The notes under the pieces were generated by a model. That model did not search any database and had not been told where the DNA came from. It saw only the letters and a list, made by a program, of their open reading frames with translations. Both the position numbers and the translations under genes were made by a program. A stretch of 64,000 nucleotides of DNA from Caulobacter sp. FWC2 (GTDB lineage Bacteria > Pseudomonadota > Alphaproteobacteria > Caulobacterales > Caulobacteraceae), in the NCBI RefSeq assembly GCF_002742625.1, contig NZ_PEBF01000001.1, forward strand, positions 930,001 to 994,000, given 5' to 3'. The stretch's first letter is position 1; each line of letters opens with the position of its first letter. Positions 49,663 through 58,268 of the stretch are shown one piece after another.

Positions 49663-52600
49663 GGGCGACGCCTTCGGGGGAGGCGGCTTCCGCGCGGGGG
49701 CGGGCGCCGTGAACGATGGAGAAGATGGTGGGGACGAACAGCAGGGAGGCGCAGGTGGCGAAGATCAGGCCGCCGATCACCGCGCGGCCCAGCGGGGCGT
49801 TCTGCTCGGCGCCTTCGCCCAGGGCCAGGGCCATCGGCGCCATGCCGATGATCATGGCCAGCGCCGTCATCAGCACCGGACGGAAGCGGGTGACCCCGGC
49901 CTCGAACGCGGCCTGGACCGCGTCGCCGGTGGCCGCCAGCCGCTCGCGGGCGAAGCTGACCACCAGGATCGAGTTGGCCGTGGCCACGCCCATGCACATG
50001 ATCGCCCCGGTCAGGGCCGGCACCGACAGCGGCGTCCCGGTGGCGAACAGCATCCAGGCGATGCCGGCCAGGGCGGCGGGCAGGGCCGAGATGATCACGA
50101 ACGGATCCAGCCAGGACTGGAAGTTGATGACGATCAGCAGATAGATCATCACCACCGCGCCCAACAGGCCCCAGCCCATGCCGGAGAAGGCGGTGTTCAT
50201 GGTCTGGAACTGGCCGCGCAGGTTGACCTTGACCTTGGCGGGCTTGTCCTTCTCCAGCTTTTTCAGGGCCTTCCGGATGTCGGCCGCCACGCCGCCCAGG
50301 TCGCGGCCTTGCGTGGCGGCGAAGACATTGACCATCGGCTGGATGTTGTACTGCGACACCACGGCGGCGGTGGAGCCCCGGCTGAGCGTCCCCAGCCCGC
50401 CCAGCACCTGCGGCGCCGCGTCGGTGGCGCGGGTGCCGGTGACGGGCAGCGACCGCAGCTTGTCGAAGCTGTCCAGCATGTATTCCGGCGTCTGGGCGAC
50501 GACGGGATAGGAGACGCCGTTCTTCGGGTTCAGCCAGAACACCGGGGCGGTCTGCTGGCTGCCGGCCACGGCGCCGGCCACGCTGGCGGTGACGTCGCGC
50601 TCGTCCAGGCCCAGGGCCTGGATGCGGGTGCGGTCGACCTCGAAGCGCAGCTCCGGCGCGGCGGCCGGCTGCTGGATGCGGACGTCGGCTATGCCCCTGA
50701 TGCTGCGGATCTCGCGCAGGATCTTCTGGGCGTAGGCCTGGTTGGTCGCCGCGTCGCCGCCGGTGACCTGGATGTCGATCGGGGCCGGGCTGCCGAAGTT
50801 GAGGATCTGGCTGGTCACGTCGGCCGGCAGGAACGAGAAGGTCGCGCTGGGGAAGGCCTTGGGCAGCTCCTCGCGCAGGGCCTTGATGTAGCCCTCGGTC
50901 GGACGATGGCCCGTCTTCAGGCTGATCAGGATGTCGCCGTCCTGCGGGCCGATGGTCCCCGAGGCGTTGTAGGCGGTGTTGATGCCGCTGGAGGAGAGGC
51001 CGATGTTGTCGACGATGGTCTCGACCTCGTCGGCCGGGATCACGGTGCGGACGTGTCGCTGGATGCGGTCGAACAGGGCCGCGGACTCCTCGATCCGCGT
51101 GCCGACCGGGGCGCGGACGTGCAGGGCGATCGAGCCGGAGTCCACCGCCGGGAAGAAGTTCTGGCCCAGGAACGGGACCAGGGCCAGGCTCAGCAGGGCG
51201 AACGCCAGGAAGCCGACGACGAACACGCCGCGCGCGTCCAAAGCAAAGCCCAGCAGGCCGGCATAGGCGTCGCGCACCTTGGAGAAGCTCCGCTCGAAGC
51301 CACGCTGGAAGCGCACGAAGCGGTTGGTCGACGGGGCCTCCTCGTCGTGCGGGACGTGGGGTTTGAGCAGGTAGGCCGCCATGGTCGGCACCAGGGTCCG
51401 CGACAGCAGGAACGAGGCGATCATCGCGAACACCACCGACAGGGCCATCGGCACGAACAGGAAGCCCGACACGCCCGGCAGGAAGAACATCGGCACGAAG
51501 ACGATGCAGATGCACAGCAGGGACACGAAGGCCGGGGTGACGATCTGGGCCGCCCCGTCCAGGATCGCGGTTTGGACGTCCTTGCCGTGCTCCAGGTGCC
51601 AGTTGATGTTCTCGATGGTGACGGTGGCGTCGTCGACCAGGATGCCGACGGCCAGGGCCAGGCCCCCCAGGGTCATGACGTTCAGGGTCTGGCCGAACGC
51701 CGCCAGGGCCGCGATCGCCGCCAGCACGGCCAGCGGGATCGACACGGCGATGATCACGGTCGAGCGCCAAGAGCCCAGGAACAGCAGGATCATCAGCGAG
51801 GTCAGCACGGCGGCCAGGGCGCCTTCGTGGACCACGCCCTCGACGGCGGCCTTCACGAAGGTCGACTGGTCGTTCAGCGGCGTAACGGTCAGGGCGGGCG
51901 GCAGCTGGGCCTTCAGGTCGGGCAGGGCGGCGCGGACCCCGTCGACGATGGCGATGGTCGAGGTGGCGCCCGACTTCAGCACCGTCATCAGCACCGAGCG
52001 CTGGCCGTCGACATGGACGATGTTCTGCTGCGGGGCCGAGCCGTCGCGCACGTGGGCGACGTCGCCGATGCGGATGGTCGCGCCATTGACGGTCTTGACG
52101 GGAAGGGCGTTCAGCTCCTCGACCGTGCCGGGGGCGTTGTTCAAGCGAAGGCTGTATTGGAACTCGCCGATCTTGACGAAGCCGGCCGGGGTGATCTGCG
52201 TCTGGGCCGCGATCGCCGCCCCGACGTCGGACGCCGACAGGCCCTTGGACAGCAGGGCCTGCGGGTCGATGTCGACCTGGATCTGGCGGGTCCGGCCGCC
52301 AAACGGCAGGGGCACGGCCGCGCCGGGCACGGTGACCAGGCGCGTGCGGATGACATTGACGCCGAAGTCCGACAGCTGCTGCTCGGACAGGCCCTGGCCG
52401 GCCAGGGCCAGCTGCAGGATCGGCACGGTCGAGGCGTTGTAGTTGAGGATCAGCGGCGGGGTCACGCCCGGCGGCATCTGGCGCAGCAGGGTCTGCGAGA
52501 TGGCGGTGATCTGGGCGTTGGCCAGGCGCACGTCGGCCCCCGGCTGGAAGTAGATCTTCACCACCCCGACGCCCTGCAGCGAGGTCGCCTCGATATGGTC

Positions 52601-52837
52601 GATGTCGTTGACGGTAGTGGTCAGGGTCCGCTGGTACGGCGTCAGGATCCGCCCCGACATGTCGGCCGGCGACAGGCCGCCATAGGTCCAGGCCACGGCG
52701 ACGACGGGCACGCGGATATTGGGGAAGATGTCCGTGGGCGTGCGCAGGATCGCCAGGACGCCGACGATCAGGATCATCGCGGCCATCACGACGAAGGTAT
52801 AGGGACGCCCCAAGGCCGTCCGCACAAGCGAGATCAT
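49655..52837 (-). CDS. RND multidrug efflux permease (HAE1 family)
   Basis: Proton-driven inner-membrane pump. The 1060-aa protein has 12 TM helices and two large periplasmic loops as expected. N-terminus MISLVRTALGRPYTFVVMAAMILIV. In TM4 the proton-relay pair is present: LALAVGILVDDATVTIENI. The FFLPGVSGFLFVPMALSVVFAM and the second-half GVATANSILVVSFA repeats match AcrB-like transporters. The ATG at 52837 is preceded by a promoter region of 163 bases with no clear operator. First gene of the pump operon (permease, adaptor, channel), which differs from the more usual adaptor-first order. Confidence 0.94.
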   Translation of the reverse strand: MISLVRTALGRPYTFVVMAAMILIVGVLAILRTPTDIFPNIRVPVVAVAWTYGGLSPADMSGRILTPYQRTLTTTVNDIDHIEATSLQGVGVVKIYFQPGADVRLANAQITAISQTLLRQMPPGVTPPLILNYNASTVPILQLALAGQGLSEQQLSDFGVNVIRTRLVTVPGAAVPLPFGGRTRQIQVDIDPQALLSKGLSASDVGAAIAAQTQITPAGFVKIGEFQYSLRLNNAPGTVEELNALPVKTVNGATIRIGDVAHVRDGSAPQQNIVHVDGQRSVLMTVLKSGATSTIAIVDGVRAALPDLKAQLPPALTVTPLNDQSTFVKAAVEGVVHEGALAAVLTSLMILLFLGSWRSTVIIAVSIPLAVLAAIAALAAFGQTLNVMTLGGLALAVGILVDDATVTIENINWHLEHGKDVQTAILDGAAQIVTPAFVSLLCICIVFVPMFFLPGVSGFLFVPMALSVVFAMIASFLLSRTLVPTMAAYLLKPHVPHDEEAPSTNRFVRFQRGFERSFSKVRDAYAGLLGFALDARGVFVVGFLAFALLSLALVPFLGQNFFPAVDSGSIALHVRAPVGTRIEESAALFDRIQRHVRTVIPADEVETIVDNIGLSSSGINTAYNASGTIGPQDGDILISLKTGHRPTEGYIKALREELPKAFPSATFSFLPADVTSQILNFGSPAPIDIQVTGGDAATNQAYAQKILREIRSIRGIADVRIQQPAAAPELRFEVDRTRIQALGLDERDVTASVAGAVAGSQQTAPVFWLNPKNGVSYPVVAQTPEYMLDSFDKLRSLPVTGTRATDAAPQVLGGLGTLSRGSTAAVVSQYNIQPMVNVFAATQGRDLGGVAADIRKALKKLEKDKPAKVKVNLRGQFQTMNTAFSGMGWGLLGAVVMIYLLIVINFQSWLDPFVIISALPAALAGIAWMLFATGTPLSVPALTGAIMCMGVATANSILVVSFARERLAATGDAVQAAFEAGVTRFRPVLMTALAMIIGMAPMALALGEGAEQNAPLGRAVIGGLIFATCASLLFVPTIFSIVHGARPRAEAASPEGVAHV

Positions 52838-53000
52838 ACTGAATTCCGTCGTTGCGGAGGGGGAGCTTGGGCCCGGTCTAGCAAGGCCAAGAAGTCCGCA
52901 GCCTGACGGCCAACTGACAAGATGGTCAGGGAGGGTCAAGGGCCCTCTCGCGACCGGAGCGCCGGTTTTCCATTCCTGCCCCAATCCGCACCACCGTCGG

Positions 53001-53720
53001 CTATGGGGTTTCCCGTGCTCGGGGATTTATGGCCAGAGACACGCCCGCGGCGCCGCCGGCGTCGTACGCCTCTGGCGACACCAAGCGGGCCGCGCGGCGC
53101 ACGGTCTCCAGCTTCAGGTCGAGCCTTTCGAGTTCGGCGTCAACGACCGCCGACTTGAGGACAACAAGATCGCGTCCGGCGTCGTTGTTGGCCCGGTCTC
53201 GCCCGGCCTTCATGGCGGTCAGTTTTTCCGCGATGGATGTGACCATGCCCAGGGTGAAGGACGCGTTCGCCATGTGTCGGTCCTGATGCCGAAACCGCTG
53301 ATAACTGGCGCTCGTCTTGTAGCGGCCAAGCTCGGACCGCACGGCGCTATCGATCAGCTCGGTCAGGTAGTGCGCGGCTTCGATATCGGCGCGGAGACCA
53401 AAGAAGACGTATCGCGGATCGCCCGTGGGGGCCTTCTCGCGCCAGACGCGACAGTCGCAGAAGCTGGCGACCGCCCCGATGCACTCTTCCAGCGGTATGC
53501 GCTTGTTGTGGCGGGTCTCGTATTCGCGCCGCTCGCACGACGCTTCACGGATCTCGACGTCGGTGAGCGACAGGTCGTAGCGGTCGAGCAACTCCGCGAC
53601 CTTGGCGGCGGCGGACAAGGCTTCGGCTTCGGTGCAGCCGTTGTCCGTCGTCTTGGCGCGCAGTCCCTGGATGCGCGCCTTGAGCTTATCAAGGGCGGTG
53701 GGATCGGGGTTTGGGTTCAC
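53001..53720 (-). CDS. DUF2786-domain protein
   Basis: The 239-aa protein from a GTG at 53720 starts with ALDKLKARIQGLRAKTTDNGCTEAEALSAAAKVAELLDRYDLSL, the DUF2786 pattern (often in phage or plasmid proteins), followed by a segment with FCDCRVWRE and a helical domain with RFRHQDRHMANASFTLGMVTSIAEKL. No DNA-binding motif visible. A TTG at 53789 could be an earlier start. It is divergent from the HAD gene. Function unknown. Confidence 0.75.
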   Translation of the reverse strand: MNPNPDPTALDKLKARIQGLRAKTTDNGCTEAEALSAAAKVAELLDRYDLSLTDVEIREASCERREYETRHNKRIPLEECIGAVASFCDCRVWREKAPTGDPRYVFFGLRADIEAAHYLTELIDSAVRSELGRYKTSASYQRFRHQDRHMANASFTLGMVTSIAEKLTAMKAGRDRANNDAGRDLVVLKSAVVDAELERLDLKLETVRRAARLVSPEAYDAGGAAGVSLAINPRARETP

Positions 53721-53840
53721 GGATGCGTCCGAAAAAGTCGGCGGCTGTTGCGGTCGGGGTCTGAGTACGCGAAAAGTGAAGTCAGGCAAGTCGCTTGATT
53801 TTCTTCGCCGGGTTGGCGCGATGCGAACAATAAAAGATCA

Positions 53841-54545
53841 ATGAATACAATCACTACCGTTGGCGTCGACGCCGATGACACCCTGTGGCACTGCGAGAGC
53901 AAGTTCCGGCTGTCCCACGCGCGGTTCCTGGACCTGCTGTCCGACCACGGCGACGCCGAGAAGATCGAGCACCAGCTGCTGGCCGTCGAGAAGCGCAACC
54001 TTCGGGTCTATGGCTATGGGGCCAAGGGCTTCACCCTGTCGATGATCGAGACGGCGCTGGAGGTCACCGACGGCCGGGTCGACACCCGGGTGATCCGCGA
54101 GATCCTGGCCGTGGGCCGCGAGATGCTGACCGAGCCGATCGAGCCGCTGTCGGGCGTCGACAAGGCCCTGGCCGAGCTGTCGGACCGCTACCGCCTGATC
54201 CTAATCACCAAGGGCGATCTGCTGCACCAGGAGCAGAAGCTGGCCTCCTCCGGGCTGGGCGACTACTTCGTGGCGGTCGAGATCGTGTCGGAGAAGGACG
54301 CGGGCACCTATCGCCGGGTGTTCGACCGCTATGGCACCGGCGCCGAGCAGGCAGTGATGGCCGGCAACTCGATGCGCTCGGACATCCTGCCGGCGCTCGA
54401 AGCCGGCTGCTGGAGCGCGCTGATCCCCTATCCCCTGGTCTGGTCGCACGAGGCGGCCGAAGCGCCGGTCGGGCATGAGCGGTATGCGGAACTGGGGAGC
54501 ATCAGCGAACTGCCGGGGTGGGTGGATCGGATCACGCAGGGCTGA
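53841..54545 (+). CDS. HAD-superfamily hydrolase
   Basis: The 234-aa protein has HAD motif I VGVDADDTLWHCE (nucleophile Asp10, acid Asp12), motif II LILITKGD, a conserved Lys in VSEKDAGTYRRVF and motif IV AVMAGNSMRSDILPAL (Asp). This is a phosphatase with a helical cap. Substrate unknown; sugar phosphates or nucleotides are typical. Confidence 0.88.
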   Translation: MNTITTVGVDADDTLWHCESKFRLSHARFLDLLSDHGDAEKIEHQLLAVEKRNLRVYGYGAKGFTLSMIETALEVTDGRVDTRVIREILAVGREMLTEPIEPLSGVDKALAELSDRYRLILITKGDLLHQEQKLASSGLGDYFVAVEIVSEKDAGTYRRVFDRYGTGAEQAVMAGNSMRSDILPALEAGCWSALIPYPLVWSHEAAEAPVGHERYAELGSISELPGWVDRITQG

Positions 54546-54559
54546 TCCCGGCATTTTGA

Positions 54560-54700
54560 ATCCCTCTCTCATGGAGAGAGGGAGGGGCCCACCGCGAAGC
54601 GGTGGGAGGGTGAGTGGGTACGCCGGTAGACGGCGTGCCGGCACTCCGTCAGACCTCGTAACCACTCACCCCAACCCTCTCTCTAAGAGAGAGGGAGCTC
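54560..54700. repeat. Palindromic intergenic repeat (CCCTCTCTC..GAGAGAGGG type)
   Basis: Arms CCCTCTCTCATGGAGAGAGGG and CCCTCTCTCTAAGAGAGAGGG each form their own hairpin and the pair can also fold together. Between convergent genes. Confidence 0.8.
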
Positions 54701-54702
54701 GC

Positions 54703-55779
54703 TCAGCGCTTGCCCAGCTTCGCGATCCAATCCCGCGCTGGCCGTTCGAACCCGATCAGCGACAGATACGCCACCGGGATCAGCAGCACGATCCACGCCA
54801 GGCACCACAGCCGCATCGCGTCGCCGTTCAGGCCCCACATCCCCAGCCCCACCCAGTTCAGGGCGATCTTCAGCGCGATCGGGTGCAGCAGGTAGAGGCT
54901 GAAGCTGAGCTGCGCCCACGGCGCCAGGGCCTTGCTGAACCCGCCCTGGACGCCCGCCGCGTCGGCCGCGACGCCGGCCAGGCCGACGGCGTAGATCAAC
55001 AGCAGCAAGCTCGTCCGCGAGGCGCCGGCCCACGAGGCGACGAAGAACGCCGCCAGCAGGGCCCACATCACGAAACGGGCGAAGGGCAGCCTGGCCAGCT
55101 GGTCCTTCAGCTGGAACGCCAGCATGCCCAGCATGAAGCCCGGCACGGCGCGGGCGACGCCGAAATTATAGGTCCACTGCGAGAAGGTCTCGCCGGTGCG
55201 CGAGATCCACAGCAGCAGCGCCAGGCTGCCGAAGGCGACGATAGCAGTCGCCCACCAGCCTCGGGCGGTGATCCAGAACAGCAGCGGCAGGGCGATGTAC
55301 ATCCCCATCTCGGCGCTGATCGCCCAGCTGACGAAGTTCCAGGTCTGGGCGTGGCAGGTCCCCCAGGCGTGGATGAACAGGACGTTCTGGGCGATGCACG
55401 AGACGTCGTAGCGCGACGGGTCCCGCTCGTTCAGCACGCCCGCCCAGCCGAGAGCGGCGATGGCCACGAACACCAGCAGGGTCGCCCAGTGCAGCGGTCC
55501 CAGGCGCGCGACGCGCTTCTGCAGGAAGTCGCGGTACTTGGCGAAGGTGGTGATCCGGCCGGTATAGATCGCCGCCATCACGTAGCCGGAGATCAGGAAG
55601 AACAGGTCCACGATCAGGCTGAAGCTCTTGATCGTATCGTCAGCGGCCTGCCAGCGGCCGTCCAGATTGATGAAGCGGTTGAAGTGGAACACCACGATCA
55701 TCAACGCCCCGACGATGCGCAGGGCGTCCAGGTGCAGCATCTGGTCGGAGTCGGGTTTCAGGGCGGGTAGCTTCAGCAT
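54703..55779 (-). CDS. Acyltransferase 3 family membrane protein
   Basis: The 358-aa protein has about ten TM helices with the family start LHLDALRIVGALMIVVFHFNRF (catalytic His after helix 1) and FFLISGYVMAAIY. Such enzymes O-acylate surface polysaccharides. Likely modifies a cell-surface glycan; target unknown. The ATG at 55779 is supported by GGAG-like bases upstream. Confidence 0.88.
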   Translation of the reverse strand: MLKLPALKPDSDQMLHLDALRIVGALMIVVFHFNRFINLDGRWQAADDTIKSFSLIVDLFFLISGYVMAAIYTGRITTFAKYRDFLQKRVARLGPLHWATLLVFVAIAALGWAGVLNERDPSRYDVSCIAQNVLFIHAWGTCHAQTWNFVSWAISAEMGMYIALPLLFWITARGWWATAIVAFGSLALLLWISRTGETFSQWTYNFGVARAVPGFMLGMLAFQLKDQLARLPFARFVMWALLAAFFVASWAGASRTSLLLLIYAVGLAGVAADAAGVQGGFSKALAPWAQLSFSLYLLHPIALKIALNWVGLGMWGLNGDAMRLWCLAWIVLLIPVAYLSLIGFERPARDWIAKLGKR

Positions 55780-55819
55780 GGTGAAGGAGTGGCATGGGAC
55801 GGGCGCGGCGCCCAGATGG

Positions 55820-55937
55820 ATGCTCCCCCGCGTTGCGGGGGAGCTGCCGCGAAGCGGCTGAGGGGGCCTTCACGGCGTAGGTAGAGCTGGCCCCCTCCGG
55901 CCCTCTGGGCCACCTCCCCCGCATCGCGGGGGAGGAG
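55820..55937. repeat. Palindromic intergenic repeat (CTCCCCC..GGGGGAG type)
   Basis: GCTCCCCCGCGTTGCGGGGGAGCTGCCGCGAAGCGGC.. and ..CCACCTCCCCCGCATCGCGGGGGAGGAGC are two hairpins that also pair with each other. Between the acyltransferase and the GntR gene, both minus strand. Confidence 0.8.
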
Positions 55938-55943
55938 CTAAAG

Positions 55944-56693
55944 CTAAATCGCCACCCTTTTCGCGATGGCGTTCCGTCTCGCCTTCGTCTCCTGCTGGGC
56001 CTTCTGTACGGCCTCGGTTTCGGTGGCGTGCAGCAGGTGGTCGATCACCCGTTCCAGGTGGTCGCGCATCGCCTGGCGGGCCGCCGCCGGATCGCGGGCC
56101 TTCAGGGCGTCGACCACCCGGCGGTGCTCGACGATGCGGGGCTCCAGCCCCATGCCGCGGGCGCGGGCCAGGATGTTGCGGGCCAGGGACGAGCGGTTGC
56201 GCCAGTCCCAGAGGTTCTCGATCGTGGCGATGATCGCGCCGTTGCCGGTGGCCCGGGCGATGGTCAGGTGGAAGTCGCGGTCGGCGTCCTCGCCCCGGAT
56301 CTCCTCCTCGACGCGCATGCGCTCCAGCAGGCCTTCCAGCTCGCCGATCTGCTCGTCGGTGATCGAGGTGGCGGCCAGGGCGGCGGCCTCGCCCTCGAAC
56401 AGGCGGCGGGCCTCGATCAACTCGAAGGCGCCGATCTCGAAGTCGATTTCGGCCGACGGGGCCTGGGGGCGGACATTACCGGTGACATAGATCCCCAGCC
56501 CGTGGCGGGCCTCGATCATGCCCAGCATTTCCAGGGCGATCATCGCCTCGCGCAGGGTGGGGCGCGAGACGCCGAACTGCTCGGCCAGCTCGCGCTCGGT
56601 CGGCAGGCGGTCGCCGATCTTGTACTGCCCCGCCTCGATGGCGTCGGCCACGGTGTCGGCGATCTTGCGGTAGAGCTTGACGTTGTCTGACAT
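55944..56693 (-). CDS. FadR/GntR-family regulator, probably of hexuronate genes
   Basis: The 249-aa protein has an N-terminal winged helix (KLYRKIADTVADAIEAGQYKIGDRLPTERELAEQFGVSRPTLREAMIALEMLG, about 6-60) and a C-terminal FCD domain with a possible metal cluster (DRDFHLTIARATGN, HRRVVDALKARD and HLERVIDHL His residues). The family includes UxuR/ExuR-like sugar-acid repressors. It lies downstream of manD in the same direction and is close to a FadR-like palindrome before aguA. Start ATG 56693. Confidence 0.9.
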   Translation of the reverse strand: MSDNVKLYRKIADTVADAIEAGQYKIGDRLPTERELAEQFGVSRPTLREAMIALEMLGMIEARHGLGIYVTGNVRPQAPSAEIDFEIGAFELIEARRLFEGEAAALAATSITDEQIGELEGLLERMRVEEEIRGEDADRDFHLTIARATGNGAIIATIENLWDWRNRSSLARNILARARGMGLEPRIVEHRRVVDALKARDPAAARQAMRDHLERVIDHLLHATETEAVQKAQQETKARRNAIAKRVAI

Positions 56694-56808
56694 GGGAGGC
56701 GGAGGCTCGAAAGGACGCGTGCGCCCAGATGGGGCGGTGTCGGGACCCTGGTTTCCTAACACGGAGACCGGGGCGAATTGTCCTATTTTTCGCGCTGTCC
56801 GCTCCGGA

Positions 56809-56852
56809 GGTCAGGCTTGTCCAGTCCGATGGTCTGGTCTCCAAGCCTGACC
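56809..56852. promoter_or_regulatory. Hairpin between manD and the FadR-type gene
   Basis: GGTCAGGCTTG (56809-56819) pairs exactly with CAAGCCTGACC (56842-56852) around 22 bases. It starts 7 bases after the manD stop. It may end most manD transcripts, with the loop (TGGTCTGGTC) adding a possible regulator half-site. Confidence 0.65.
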
Positions 56853-56859
56853 ATGGCCC

Positions 56860-58071
56860 TCACCAGTCGTGCATCGAGCCGTCCAGGCGGCGGGCGATCG
56901 GCAGATAGGCGCGCTGGTAGGGGTATTTGGCCGCCAGGTCCTCGTCGATATCGACCCCCAGGCCCGGCGCGTCGCCCGGGTGCAGCATGCCGTCGCTGAA
57001 GGTGTAGGCATGGGGGAACACCGCGTCGGTCTCGGGCGTGTGGCGCATATATTCCTGGACGCCGAAATTGGGGATCGACAGGTCGAAGTGCAGGGCTGCG
57101 CCCATGCAGACCGGCGACAGGTCGGTGGCCCCGTGGCAGCCGGTCCGCACGTGGTGCAGGTCGGCGAAACTGGCCAGCTTCTTCAGGTGGCTGATGCCGC
57201 CGGCATGGACGACCGTGGCGCGGATATAGTCGATCAGCTGCTCCTCGATCAGCTGCTTGCAGTCCCAGACCGAGTTGAAGATCTCGCCGACGGCCAGCGG
57301 GGTGGTGGTGTGCTGGCGGATCAGGCGGAAGCTGGCCTGGTTTTCGGCGGGGGTGGCGTCCTCCATCCAGAACAGGCGGTAGGGCTCCAGGTCCTTGCCC
57401 AGGCGGCCGGCCTCGATCGGGGTCAGGCGGTGATGGACGTCGTGCAGCAGGTGCAGATCATCGCCCAGGCGGGCGCGGGCGGCTTCGAACAGGGCCGGGG
57501 TCGAGCGCATGTAGCGCTCGGTCGACCAGATCGTCTCCTTGGGCAGGTCGCTGTCGGCCGGCTCATAGAACATCTTGTCCTTGGAGACGCCGTAGGTGCC
57601 GCTCATGCCGGGAACGCCCGTTTGCAGCCGGATGGCCTTGTAGCCCTGCTCGGCATAGTGGGCGGCGTTGTCGAGGGTCTCTTCGATCGTCTCGCCATTG
57701 GCGTGGCCATAGACCATGACGCCCGTGCGGCAGGCGCCGCCCAGGAGTTGATACACGGGCAGGCCGGCGATCTTGCCCTTGATGTCCCACAGCGCCGTGT
57801 CGACGGCGGCGATGGCGGCCATGGTCACCGGGCCTCGACGCCAATAGGCCCCGCGATACAGGAACTGCCAGATGTCCTCGATCTGGTGGGCGTCGCGGCC
57901 GATCAGGCAGGGGATGACGTGCTGGGTGAGATAGGCCTCGACGGCCAGCTCGCGACCGTTCAGCGTGGCGTCGCCGATGCCGTAGACGCCTTCGTCGGTG
58001 ATGATCTTCAGGGTGACGAAGTTGCGCCCCGGGCAGGTGACGATGGTCTTGGCGGCGATGATTTTGGGCAT
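56860..58071 (-). CDS. manD: D-mannonate dehydratase (ManD, enolase superfamily)
   Basis: Dehydrates D-mannonate to 2-keto-3-deoxy-gluconate in hexuronate breakdown (also annotated as RspA). The 403-aa protein has the ManD N-terminal capping domain ([44 protein letters not shown]), the flexible active-site loop ([14 protein letters not shown]), metal-ligand regions [34 protein letters not shown] and the [10 protein letters not shown] barrel segment. It is divergent from aguA, with a shared promoter. Confidence 0.93.
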   Translation of the reverse strand: MPKIIAAKTIVTCPGRNFVTLKIITDEGVYGIGDATLNGRELAVEAYLTQHVIPCLIGRDAHQIEDIWQFLYRGAYWRRGPVTMAAIAAVDTALWDIKGKIAGLPVYQLLGGACRTGVMVYGHANGETIEETLDNAAHYAEQGYKAIRLQTGVPGMSGTYGVSKDKMFYEPADSDLPKETIWSTERYMRSTPALFEAARARLGDDLHLLHDVHHRLTPIEAGRLGKDLEPYRLFWMEDATPAENQASFRLIRQHTTTPLAVGEIFNSVWDCKQLIEEQLIDYIRATVVHAGGISHLKKLASFADLHHVRTGCHGATDLSPVCMGAALHFDLSIPNFGVQEYMRHTPETDAVFPHAYTFSDGMLHPGDAPGLGVDIDEDLAAKYPYQRAYLPIARRLDGSMHDW

Positions 58072-58268
58072 GGGACGCGAGGACCTTGAAGGGCGCTGGG
58101 TTTGAAACCGGGGACCAAAGATCGAGCACGCGCTGTCGTCGCGGCGCGGCGTCCATCTTCCTCCCCGCCTATCGGTGTACCGGTACCATAAGGGTTGTCA
58201 ATCCAGTGGTCTGACCACTATGACTCAGGTCACCCGACCTTTTCGAAGTTGGGGCAGGGAGTGAAACG
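58072..58268. promoter_or_regulatory. Overlapping divergent promoters of manD and aguA with two palindromes
   Basis: Plus-strand -35-like TTGTCA (58195-58200) and a -10-like ACTATGAC (58217-58224) flank the FadR-type palindrome GTGGTCTGACCAC (58206-58218). On the minus strand TTGACA (58196-58201) overlaps the plus -35. GTACCGGTAC (58177-58186), extended by imperfect arms to TGTACCGGTACCA, lies where the manD promoter spacer would be and resembles a LacI-family operator. Each promoter thus seems to carry its own palindrome. Confidence 0.65.

Noticed and set aside
49661..52906. 1081-codon open frame antisense to the RND permease
   Set aside because: Composition (His, Gln, Gly, Asp-rich) is the typical antisense shadow; the permease frame carries all family motifs.
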